From DAOSCP01 sp035379625 (GTDB lineage: Bacteria; Bacteroidota; Ignavibacteria; Ignavibacteriales; DAOSCP01), in the NCBI GenBank assembly GCA_035379625.1, contig DAOSVM010000001.1, positions 1 through 64,000 of the forward strand: a stretch of 64,000 nucleotides of DNA, read 5' to 3'. Below are positions 45,122-53,261 of this stretch, piece after piece. A program made the position numbers and the translations under genes. Below the pieces are notes generated by a model, which was not told the DNA's origin, made no database searches, and saw only the letters and a program-made list of their open reading frames with translations. Positions within the stretch are counted from its first letter, which is position 1; the number at the start of each line of letters is the position of its first letter.

Positions 45122-45159
45122 GATTTACTCCATTTTTACTACATTACTGAAAATTTTTA

Positions 45160-46842
45160 TTATCTAACTATATTTGTAGCTTCTTGTAATAAATTATCAG
45201 TTGCTGTTATAACCCTTGCATTAGCTTGGAAACCTCTCTGCGCAATTATCATTTTTGAAAACTCTTCTGCAATATCTACATTCGATTGTTCTAAAACTTG
45301 TGTTTGCAAATTAGAGCCCGAATCAGCACCAAACTCTGTTATAACTGCTTCACCGCTATTAGGAGAAACTCTATATAATCCATCACCAATTCCTTCCAAG
45401 CCTTGTATATTCTTGAAATTAGCAACTAATATTTGAGCTAATGCTTTTGTTTTACCATTTGCAAAAACACCTTCAACTACACCATATTGATTAATCGTAA
45501 TATTTGTTAATGGTGCAAACTCTGAACCATCTTGAGATAAAACATTCAAATTTGAACTAGCTGTTGTCTGTGATATTCCACTCAAAGAACCTACTGTTCC
45601 GATATTGAAATTAATAATTTGATTTGTACTTGCACCAGTTGATGGATTGAATTTTACTTGTAAAGACGAAACTTGTTTACCATCTTGAACTATAGATTTT
45701 ATTGAACCATCTGAATTAAATTCCAATGTACCATTTCCATTTTCAATAGTACCTGAATTTGATGTATTTTCAATGGTATATTTCCACTTATTTTCTGCAA
45801 CTTTCACAAATTTCAAATTAATATTATGTTTATTTCCTAACGAATCATAAACTGTAACTATACTTGATACAGCTTTAGCTTCTTTACTCCCATCCTGCGT
45901 AGCTATAGCAGCGTCAGCTGATGCATCTTGAGTTATTGCTTTAGCATCTATAACAAAATCTAACAAATTTGCGCTTGAAGTTATTCTATTAGCAACACCA
46001 TCAAATTTTGCCTTAGAAGCATCATTTAAAACCATTTTACCATCTTTCATCTCAAAAACAAGCCCTGAAATTGAACCTGCAATAGGTGGAGTTAAATCAT
46101 TATTGCTGGTATCTTTTACAGAATAATTTAATGTCCAAGTATTATCAGCTGTTTTAGTATAACTTACATTTAAATTAAAAGCTTTGCCATCTTCATTATA
46201 AATTTCAATCACATTAGTACTTACATTTGCGCCAACTGCATTAGATGATGATAAATTCCCATTAACAGTTACTTTTTGTGTCCTTTGTACAGGTGTTGAA
46301 CTTGATAAATTACCAACCCAGTTAATATTTTTTGTTGGCTCCGCTGCTAATTTTTGATTTTGATCAATTATAATGTCACTTATAGCATTTCCTGATGGAA
46401 TTTCACCATTAGCATTCGCCATTTTACCTTGTAAAATAGCACCATTGGTAGGATTAATCAATCTTCCATCTTGATCAAAAGTAAAATTACCAGCTCTTTG
46501 GAAATAAGTAACTCCATTACTTTTAACTATAAACATACCTTTACCTTGAATAGCAACATCAGTAGAAACACCTGTTCTTTCAAATGGACCTTGTGACCAA
46601 ATCCTATCAATCGCACTAATTTTTGCACCAAGCCCTATTTGATTTGGATTAATACCGCCTATTGTTGAATTACCTTTCTTCCCTGCTGTTAAAGTATTGG
46701 CAAATGTTTCAGCAAAGCTTATTCTTGATTGTTTGTATCCGATGGTGTTAACGTTGGAAATGTTATTCCCAATTACATCCATCATTGATTGGTGGTTTTT
46801 AAGACCAGAAACGCTTGAGAACAGTGATCCCGTGAATGACAT
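45160..46842 (-). CDS. flgE: flagellar hook protein FlgE, copy 1
   Basis: 560 residues. N-terminal SLFSSVSGLKNHQSMMDVIGNNISNVNTIGYK, FERTGVSTDVAIQGKGMFIV near 90 and C-terminal VLEQSNVDIAEEFSKMIIAQRGFQANARVI identify a hook protein. The central D2 domains are rich in Ser, Asn and Ala. Together with copy 2 it raises the possibility of a two-component hook or stage-specific use. The binding site AGGAGG lies nine bases before the ATG; a leader RNA like that of copy 2 and a sigma-28-like promoter lie upstream. The rest of the flagellar genes are not in the window. Confidence 0.92.
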   Translation of the reverse strand: MSFTGSLFSSVSGLKNHQSMMDVIGNNISNVNTIGYKQSRISFAETFANTLTAGKKGNSTIGGINPNQIGLGAKISAIDRIWSQGPFERTGVSTDVAIQGKGMFIVKSNGVTYFQRAGNFTFDQDGRLINPTNGAILQGKMANANGEIPSGNAISDIIIDQNQKLAAEPTKNINWVGNLSSSTPVQRTQKVTVNGNLSSSNAVGANVSTNVIEIYNEDGKAFNLNVSYTKTADNTWTLNYSVKDTSNNDLTPPIAGSISGLVFEMKDGKMVLNDASKAKFDGVANRITSSANLLDFVIDAKAITQDASADAAIATQDGSKEAKAVSSIVTVYDSLGNKHNINLKFVKVAENKWKYTIENTSNSGTIENGNGTLEFNSDGSIKSIVQDGKQVSSLQVKFNPSTGASTNQIINFNIGTVGSLSGISQTTASSNLNVLSQDGSEFAPLTNITINQYGVVEGVFANGKTKALAQILVANFKNIQGLEGIGDGLYRVSPNSGEAVITEFGADSGSNLQTQVLEQSNVDIAEEFSKMIIAQRGFQANARVITATDNLLQEATNIVR

Positions 46843-46847
46843 ATTAT

Positions 46848-46932
46848 TATGCCTCCTAATTTTATATTTGATTGCCCGGTATCAGTCAGTCAACCGGGTT
46901 GTGGGCATCCTCTAGGAGGTCCTGCCCTTATG
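46848..46932 (-). ncRNA. two-hairpin leader RNA of flgE copy 1, candidate translational switch
   Basis: Minus strand: hairpin 1, GGGCA / TGCCC (46927-46923 with 46907-46903) with an inner GGA bulge and CCTC / GAGG; hairpin 2, CCCGGT / ACCGGG (46898-46893 with 46880-46875) with the loop TGACTGACTGAT; then AGGAGG at 46857-46852. CCTCCTAG of hairpin 1 (46919-46912) pairs with TTAGGAGG (46859-46852) over eight positions including one G-U. Both stems differ from those of copy 2 yet remain paired. Confidence 0.62.
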
Positions 46933-46951
46933 AATTAACCTCTCTACTATA

Positions 46952-46978
46952 TTTTCGAAAGTTTTATAAAAAAGTTTA
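46952..46978 (-). promoter_or_regulatory. sigma-28-like flagellar promoter
   Basis: Minus strand TAAACTTT, 11 bases, TTCGAAAA. The consensus is TAAAGTTT-N11-GCCGATAA: the first half differs at one position, the second keeps CGA and AA. The leader RNA begins about 20 bases downstream. Confidence 0.35.
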
Positions 46979-47073
46979 GCAATTACATTAATTTTCAATC
47001 ACTTGCAATTAATTTTCCTATTATTTCAATATCAGCTAACTTCCAATTTTCATAAAAAAAAACATTTTATATA

Positions 47074-47733
47074 GCTCAGACAGTATAAGCTTAAGCCCCT
47101 TGCAGCTTGAGCCAAGCTGCAAGGGGCAGCAGGCCGGAACGGCCCGCTAAAAATCCCCCTTTGTCCCCCTTAAAAAGGGGGAATAAAATTCACAACTAAC
47201 CAAAAGCGCTGATAACCTAAATGATTTACAGGGTGTTTGTATTATAACAATTCCTTTTATACCTTAGTAAAATAAATTTCAGCTCATCTTTTTTAGGAAC
47301 ATAGTTTTTTATTATTTTATGAGCATTTTATTTATAATGTCAAGACGATTATATCGCTTATTCAAATCTATTTGTTCAAACTAATATTATATAGTAAATA
47401 CAATAATATAGTAAATGCAAATATATTTTTACAAATTGTAATTATATCGTATATACAATAATATCGTAAATACGAATATAATTTTAACAATTGCTCATAT
47501 ATCGTAAATACAATTATATCGTAAATCTAATACATAATAATAATGATAATATTTTTACTCACTTTTTAAGTAAGCTAATTATTCATTGAAAAATATTCGA
47601 ACAACATTTAGTTATTTAGCTAAATGTTAAAATATACTAGTAAAATTTATAGAAATGTATTGGGAAAAAAATTTTGGCGTTAGCCCGCCCGTGCGCCTTC
47701 GTGCGCACTGGCTAATGCTTACACCGTCTGAGC
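47074..47733 (-). mobile_element. non-coding inverted-repeat element E4 (660 bp)
   Basis: Ends GCTCAGACAGTATAAGC (47074) and, inward from 47733, GCTCAGACGGTGTAAGC; TA on both sides. The hairpin end is on the left: CCCCTTGCAGCTT-GAGCC-AAGCTGCAAGGGG, then GCAGGCC-GGAAC-GGCCCGC and the C-run/G-run module shared with E3. The right end has a GTGCGC-rich hairpin (47686-47710). Longest of the five, with the longest core. No coding sequence. The right end is 94 bp from the serC stop. Confidence 0.78.
47385..47530. repeat. AT-rich 17-bp-period array in E4
   Basis: The clearest of the arrays: runs of units like CGTAAATACAATTATAT, CGTATATACAATAATAT and AGTAAATACAATAATAT in 17-bp steps, in three blocks separated by short spacers. 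Confidence 0.7.
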
Positions 47734-47754
47734 TAATGAAGAGGATTTTTTAAA

Positions 47755-47792
47755 ATAAAAAAAGCAAGCTCACTTACGCTCGCCTGCTTTCT
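47755..47792 (-). terminator. terminator of serC
   Basis: AAAGCAgGC / GCtTGCTTT around a 12-base loop, then a T-run on the minus strand. Homologous to the hairpins next to E3 and E5. Confidence 0.78.
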
Positions 47793-47826
47793 ATTACTTC
47801 TAAAACATTTAAATATTTTCTGTTTA

Positions 47827-48915
47827 TTAAGGATTTCTCTTTCGGAAATCTTCCATAAACGCTACTAAATCTTCAACACCTTTTTTAGGAAAAGCGTTAT
47901 AAATAGAAGCTCTTAAACCTCCTACTGATCTATGCCCTTTTAAACCATCAAAACCAGCAGCTGTAGCTTCTTCAATTAATTTCTTCTCTAATTCTGGTGT
48001 TCTCAAATTAAATGTTACATTCATAAGAGAACGGCTATCCTTTTCTGCATGTCCTATATAATAACCATTTGAATTATCGATACAATCGTATAAAATTTTT
48101 GCTTTTTCAACATTTCTCTTATACATTTCATCCAAACCGCCCATATTGAGCAACCATTTTGTAACCAAATTAATGATATAGATACCAAACACTGTTGGTG
48201 TATTATATAATGAATTATTTTCAGCATGTATCTTATAGTTCAAGTAAGTATGTAAATCGTCGCTCGATCTTTCTAATAAATCTTTTCTAATAATTACAAC
48301 TGTAACGCCGGATGGACCTAAATTCTTTTGAGCACCAGCGTAAATTAAAGCATATTTTGATACATCAAGTTTTTTATGCATAAAATCAGAAGATGCATCA
48401 CAAACTAAAGGAACATTCCCTACTTCTGGTTCAGTTTTCCATTCTGTGCCATAAATTGTATTATTGGATGTAAAATGTACATAATCAGCTGTTGGATCTA
48501 ATTTTAATTCTGCTTGAGTAGGAATTCTTTTAAATCCACCTTCTTCTGTCGAAGCAGCAATATTTACTGTTCCAACTCTTTTAGCTTCTTTAACAGCTTT
48601 TTTGGACCATACTCCCGTAACAATATAATCAGCTTTTTTATTCACTGTCATTAAATTTAATGGCACCATTGAAAATTGTAATGTTGCACCACCTTGTAAA
48701 AAAAAAATTGAATAATTATCAGGAACGCCTAATAATTTTCTAATTCCTTCTTCTGCGCCTTGATGAATTTTATCGAAAGTTTTTGAGCGGTGCGATATTT
48801 CTAAGATTGACATTCCTACACCAGGGAGTGCATATAAATCTTTCTGAGCTTCTAACAAAACTTCTTCAGGCAATACTGCTGGTCCTGCACTGAAGTTATA
48901 AATTCTCTTTTCCAT
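47827..48915 (-). CDS. serC: phosphoserine aminotransferase
   Basis: 362 residues. PLP enzyme converting 3-phosphohydroxypyruvate and glutamate to phosphoserine in serine synthesis. NFSAGPAVLPEEVL at the start, FLQGGATLQFSMVPLN near 72, HFTSNNTIYGTEW near 148, and the PLP lysine in YAGAQKNLGPSGVTVVI near 192. The DUF1015 gene 15 bp upstream is probably its operon partner, a pairing also seen in other anaerobes. Confidence 0.93.
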   Translation of the reverse strand: MEKRIYNFSAGPAVLPEEVLLEAQKDLYALPGVGMSILEISHRSKTFDKIHQGAEEGIRKLLGVPDNYSIFFLQGGATLQFSMVPLNLMTVNKKADYIVTGVWSKKAVKEAKRVGTVNIAASTEEGGFKRIPTQAELKLDPTADYVHFTSNNTIYGTEWKTEPEVGNVPLVCDASSDFMHKKLDVSKYALIYAGAQKNLGPSGVTVVIIRKDLLERSSDDLHTYLNYKIHAENNSLYNTPTVFGIYIINLVTKWLLNMGGLDEMYKRNVEKAKILYDCIDNSNGYYIGHAEKDSRSLMNVTFNLRTPELEKKLIEEATAAGFDGLKGHRSVGGLRASIYNAFPKKGVEDLVAFMEDFRKRNP

Positions 48916-48930
48916 TTTAAAACCTCATTA

Positions 48931-50166
48931 TTATATTGTATGAATTACTATTCCATCTCTTAATTTAGGTTCGAACCATGTAGATTTTGGCGGCATAATT
49001 TCACCTGCGTCAGAAATTGCCATTAAATCATCTAAAGTTACAGGATATAAAGAAAAAGCTACAGCAAATTTTCCACTATCAACTAATTTTTTCAACTCAG
49101 CTGTTCCTCTAATACCACCGATAAAATCTATTCTTTTACTTGTTCTTGGATCATCAATTCCTAAAATTGGTTGTAATAAATAATTTTGCAAAATACTTAC
49201 ATCCAAATTATCACCAACACTATTAGCTTTTTTTACATTCTGATTAGGTTCTAATTTATACCATTTTTTATTCAAATACATACAGAAATTCTTTGTTTGC
49301 TTTGGCTCTTCATAATCAACTTCTTCAACATTAAAATTAACTTTTATTTTATTCAAAAATTCTTCTTCGCTATTTCCATTTAAATCAACAACTACTCTAT
49401 TATAAGGTAATATTTTCAATTCATCAGCAGAAAATAAAACTGCAAGGAAATAATTATATTCTTCGTCCCCTGTATGGTTAGGATTATTTTTTGCCATCTC
49501 CGCTTGAGCTCTGGAAGCACTTGCAGCTCTATGATGCCCATCAGCAATATATAGTTTATCCACTTTTGAAATTTCTGTTACTATAATTTCATTATATTCA
49601 GCAGGACATACCCACATTGTATGCTGAATTCCATCTGAAGCAACAAAATCATACTCAGGTGCATTTTCAGAAATCACTTTATTTATAATTTCTTTAACTT
49701 TATCATTACCTCTATATGTTAAAAATACAGGGCCTGTTTGCGCTTTTGTTGTAATTATATGTCTTGTCCTATCGTCTTCTTTATCTTTTCTTGTTTTTTC
49801 ATGCTTCATTATTATATCTTGATTATAATCTTCAACTGAAAAAGTAGCAGCAATTCCAACTTGTGCTCGGCCATTCATAATTTGGCGATAGAAATAAAAA
49901 TAACTTTGATTATCAAATTGCAAATAACCATTATCAACCAACTTTTGTAAATTCTTTTTTGCATGCTCGTAAACTTCTGGAGAATAATGATCAATATTTT
50001 CTGGTAGTTCGACCTCAGATCTTGTAACTCTCAACAAAGATAATTCATTCCCTTTAACTAACTCTTTTGCTTCTTCAGTACTAACAACATCATAAGGTAC
50101 ACTAGCAACCAAATGTGCATATTCTTTTTTTGGTCTTAATGCTTTGAAAGGTCTTATCACAGCCAT
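48931..50166 (-). CDS. DUF1015 family protein
   Basis: 411 residues. VIRPFKALRPKKEYAHLVASVPYDVV at the N-terminus, MKHEKTRKDKEDDRTRHI near 118 and the signature YIADGHHRAASASRAQ near 207 mark DUF1015. The family often lies beside serA and serC, so a role in serine metabolism is likely, but the activity is not settled. A TATATTTG on the minus strand (50229-50222) could be its -7 element, although no TTG stands at the expected distance. Confidence 0.82.
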   Translation of the reverse strand: MAVIRPFKALRPKKEYAHLVASVPYDVVSTEEAKELVKGNELSLLRVTRSEVELPENIDHYSPEVYEHAKKNLQKLVDNGYLQFDNQSYFYFYRQIMNGRAQVGIAATFSVEDYNQDIIMKHEKTRKDKEDDRTRHIITTKAQTGPVFLTYRGNDKVKEIINKVISENAPEYDFVASDGIQHTMWVCPAEYNEIIVTEISKVDKLYIADGHHRAASASRAQAEMAKNNPNHTGDEEYNYFLAVLFSADELKILPYNRVVVDLNGNSEEEFLNKIKVNFNVEEVDYEEPKQTKNFCMYLNKKWYKLEPNQNVKKANSVGDNLDVSILQNYLLQPILGIDDPRTSKRIDFIGGIRGTAELKKLVDSGKFAVAFSLYPVTLDDLMAISDAGEIMPPKSTWFEPKLRDGIVIHTI

Positions 50167-50341
50167 ATTTTACCTTTTATTTATTTGAAAATTAAATATC
50201 TCTTTTTTATTCTAAATTACAAATATACAATTTAAGAAAATAACATTAATTTTTTATTTAAATTTTAATAATTTGCAAGATATTAAATATTTTATTAAAT
50301 TTCTTGGTTTAAATTTTTAATTATTTTATGTGGGTAAAAAT

Positions 50342-51658
50342 ATGAATATGAATATATATATCGAAACATACGGCTGCCAAATGAATGTAGCCGATACAGA
50401 ATTAATTAAAACAATTTTAAATAGAGCTGGCCATAAAGTTGTTGAAAATCCTGAAGATGCAAATATTTTCTTTATGAATACTTGTTCAATCCGCGAAAAT
50501 GCCGAAAATAAAATAATTCACAGACTTGATAATATAAAACCGATAAAACAAAAGAAAGAACAATTTATCGTTGGGATTCTTGGTTGTATGGCTGAAAAAG
50601 TGCGTGACAACTTTATAAAAAATTATCCAATTGTTGATATCGTAGTAGGTCCTGATGAATATCGTAACTTACCACAATACATAGATAAAGCTTTACAAGG
50701 TGGAAAAGGAATAGGTGTAAAACTCTCACGTGTTGAAACATATGATGATATAATCCCTACACGCGATAATAATCTTCTTGCCCAAATCTCAATTATGCGC
50801 GGTTGCGATAAATTTTGTTCTTACTGCGTTGTCCCTTTCACTCGTGGTAGAGAAAGAAGTAGAAATTTTGACTCAATTATTAATGAAATAAAACAACTTG
50901 CAGAACAAGGCTACAAAGAAGTTACTTTGTTAGGCCAAAATGTTAATTCCTACAGATTTGAGAATAAGGATTTTGCAGATTTATTAGAAGCAGCTGCAGT
51001 TGCCGCCCCAAAAATGAGAATTCGTTATACAACTTCTCATCCTATCGATCTTTCTGATAAACTTCTCGAAGTTATGGCTAAATATGATAACATATGTAAA
51101 TATTTACACTTACCTGTTCAATCTGGTTCAAATAGAATTTTACAACTTATGAATAGAGAATACACTATTGAACATTATTTAAGAATAATTGAAAAAGCTA
51201 AAACCCTTATGCCCGATATTGCAATTTCTACTGATATAATCGCTGGCTTCTGCACAGAAACTGATGAAGACCACCTAGCAACGTTGAATTTAATGAATGC
51301 TGTTAAATATGATGGCGCTTATATGTTCAAATATTCACCACGTGAAAATACAAAAGCTTATAAAATGGTTGACGATGTACCAGATATTATTAAAACTCGT
51401 AGATTACAAGAAATTATCGACTTGCAACAAAAACACAGCTTAGAAAATAATCAAAAACTTGTTGGGCAAAAACAAATAATTTTAGTTGAAGACTTTAGTA
51501 AAAAATCCAATAATTATGTTATTGGTAGAACTGACAATAATAAATCAACTATCGTTGAACTTAATGGTAATATTAAATTTGGCGACTTAATTGAAGTTGA
51601 AATTGAAAAAGTAACTTCTGCAACATTGTTTGGAAAATATTTAAAACATGTTGAATGA
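50342..51658 (+). CDS. miaB: tRNA-2-methylthio-N6-dimethylallyladenosine synthase
   Basis: 438 residues. Radical-SAM methylthiotransferase for A37 of tRNA. The UPF0004 domain has ETYGCQMNVADTE, FMNTCSIRENAENK and GCMAEK with three cluster cysteines; the radical-SAM loop is RGCDKFCSYCVVPFTRGRERS near residue 156; a TRAM domain ends the protein (~375-435). ATG 50342 is preferred; a GTG at 50330 would add four residues. Overlaps the next gene by 11 bases. Confidence 0.93.
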   Translation: MNMNIYIETYGCQMNVADTELIKTILNRAGHKVVENPEDANIFFMNTCSIRENAENKIIHRLDNIKPIKQKKEQFIVGILGCMAEKVRDNFIKNYPIVDIVVGPDEYRNLPQYIDKALQGGKGIGVKLSRVETYDDIIPTRDNNLLAQISIMRGCDKFCSYCVVPFTRGRERSRNFDSIINEIKQLAEQGYKEVTLLGQNVNSYRFENKDFADLLEAAAVAAPKMRIRYTTSHPIDLSDKLLEVMAKYDNICKYLHLPVQSGSNRILQLMNREYTIEHYLRIIEKAKTLMPDIAISTDIIAGFCTETDEDHLATLNLMNAVKYDGAYMFKYSPRENTKAYKMVDDVPDIIKTRRLQEIIDLQQKHSLENNQKLVGQKQIILVEDFSKKSNNYVIGRTDNNKSTIVELNGNIKFGDLIEVEIEKVTSATLFGKYLKHVE

Positions 51659-52352
51659 TTTCAAAAAAATAGTATTTGTTGTATTTTTATTCTATAATAT
51701 TTTATTTTCTCAAGATATTTTTAATGATGAATATTATGATATTTCATCTTATTTAAAAGATATTGAAAATGGTGAATTACAGAACATTAAATCTGAACTT
51801 CCTAAACTGTTAAGAGAGTATCCCAAAGATCCAAATATCCTTTATCTGGATGCTCTTTTAACTACTGATGGCGATCTAGCATTAAATAAATTTTTAAAAA
51901 TTCCCCAAGATTATCCCTCTTCAAAATATGCGGATGCAGCACTCTTTAGAGTTTTTTGCTATTATTTTGCTATTGAAGATTATGAAAAATCAAACAATAT
52001 TTATAATTGGTTTAAAAAAGATTATCCTAATTCACCTTATTTCAAGCAATGTAGATTTATAAATTTAACAAATACTAAGAAAAAACAAACCTTAGAAAAA
52101 ACAGATGATAATAAATATAGATACCAGGAAACAAAAGAATACAATATCCAATTAGGAGCATTTTCCAATAGAGAAAATGCTGAAAAACTATTTACAAATT
52201 TAATATCACAAGGATATAAAATTAACAAAATTGAGAAAAATAATCTTCTTGTTCTAATTCTCAATATCAATTTAAAAGATGATAATGAACTGGATGCTTT
52301 AATACAAAATTTGTCAAAAAAATATAATTTACAGCCTAAATTATTAAAATAA
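51648..52352 (+). CDS. SPOR-domain protein with TPR-like repeats
   Basis: 234 residues. Signal peptide (IVFVVFLFYNILFSQ), then helical repeats of the type used by cell-envelope TPR proteins (LPKLLREYPKDPNILYLDALL; YPSSKYADAALFRVFCYY), a linker, and a C-terminal SPOR domain (YNIQLGAFSNRENAEKLFTNL, ~163-232). SPOR domains bind denuded glycan strands at division sites. It begins inside miaB, so it is probably co-transcribed. Confidence 0.8.
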   Translation: MLNDFKKIVFVVFLFYNILFSQDIFNDEYYDISSYLKDIENGELQNIKSELPKLLREYPKDPNILYLDALLTTDGDLALNKFLKIPQDYPSSKYADAALFRVFCYYFAIEDYEKSNNIYNWFKKDYPNSPYFKQCRFINLTNTKKKQTLEKTDDNKYRYQETKEYNIQLGAFSNRENAEKLFTNLISQGYKINKIEKNNLLVLILNINLKDDNELDALIQNLSKKYNLQPKLLK

Positions 52353-52353
52353 T

Positions 52354-53250
52354 TTATTTTGCTGGAAGCAAATAATATTCAACTTCAAATTTCACGGCTG
52401 ATGCAAAATATCCTATTCCATCGCCCAAAATATTAAATCTTGGTTCATGAAAATTTCCATCTATTTCTTGAGTACGGCTAGCTGTTAATAAATAGCTTTG
52501 ATAATCTTGATTTGCAGCATATAAAGTAAGTTTATATTTGCCGTAAAAAATAAAGTCAAACCAATCTAAACTTTTACTTATAAAAAAAGAAACATCTTTA
52601 ATATTCTGCAACCAAGTGTATCTTTCTTTATAATCTACTATTTTATCTTTAATATCCTTATATTCTAATCCAAATATATTTTCTGAAATAAAACTCAGGC
52701 TATCTGCTTTCTCTACAAAAGTATTTGCAATAGGATAAAAATTTATATTAGAAATTGGCTTAAATGTTACTATTGGTAATTTATTACTACGATATCTTAT
52801 TGTATCATCATTTTTAATGGTTTTATTGACATCAACAATCAAATTCTCTGCTGGAGTATAAGTTTCCGCTGAACAAAATAAATTTTTACCATCAATTGTC
52901 GCTTTAACTTCTAATCTATAAGTTTTATTGAAATCAATTACAAAATCATTCCCGGCATAATAATAACTTTTTGTAACAGGATCATATGTCAATTGATATT
53001 TTTGTTGACCTGAATAAATATAAACTTCAGCATTTGAAATATAGATGTTTAATTTATCTACATAGCTATTTGTTAATGGGAAGTTTTGTGAAATTTTCAC
53101 ATTATTAACTTTTTGTCCCGGATAAATCATAGCTTCTACAACAATTTTAGGTTCATAAGAAATATCGTTTATATCCACAATTCCTTCACCACAACCTATA
53201 AAAAATACTGAAAAAAAGATTATAATTGTTATGTATATTTTTCTGTTCAT
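52354..53250 (-). CDS. DUF4249 outer-membrane lipoprotein
   Basis: 298 residues. Lipobox FFIGC at ~17-21, then a beta-rich body beginning EPKIVVEAMIYPGQKVNNVKISQNFPL, the usual DUF4249 start. These proteins are encoded next to TonB receptors in Bacteroidota and probably work as the surface lid or ligand-binding partner. The receptor gene is 11 bp upstream. Ends one base beyond the convergent SPOR gene. Confidence 0.8.
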   Translation of the reverse strand: MNRKIYITIIIFFSVFFIGCGEGIVDINDISYEPKIVVEAMIYPGQKVNNVKISQNFPLTNSYVDKLNIYISNAEVYIYSGQQKYQLTYDPVTKSYYYAGNDFVIDFNKTYRLEVKATIDGKNLFCSAETYTPAENLIVDVNKTIKNDDTIRYRSNKLPIVTFKPISNINFYPIANTFVEKADSLSFISENIFGLEYKDIKDKIVDYKERYTWLQNIKDVSFFISKSLDWFDFIFYGKYKLTLYAANQDYQSYLLTASRTQEIDGNFHEPRFNILGDGIGYFASAVKFEVEYYLLPAK

Positions 53251-53261
53251 TTTTCACCTTC

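Noticed and set aside
46848..46932. c-di-GMP riboswitch before flgE
   Set aside because: Position fits flagellar control, but the conserved GEMM core (GGGCAAACC and GGGACGCAAAGCC parts) is missing.
47385..47530. CRISPR-like array
   Set aside because: The repeats are 17 bp in direct tandem with no unique spacers, degenerate, and no cas gene is near.
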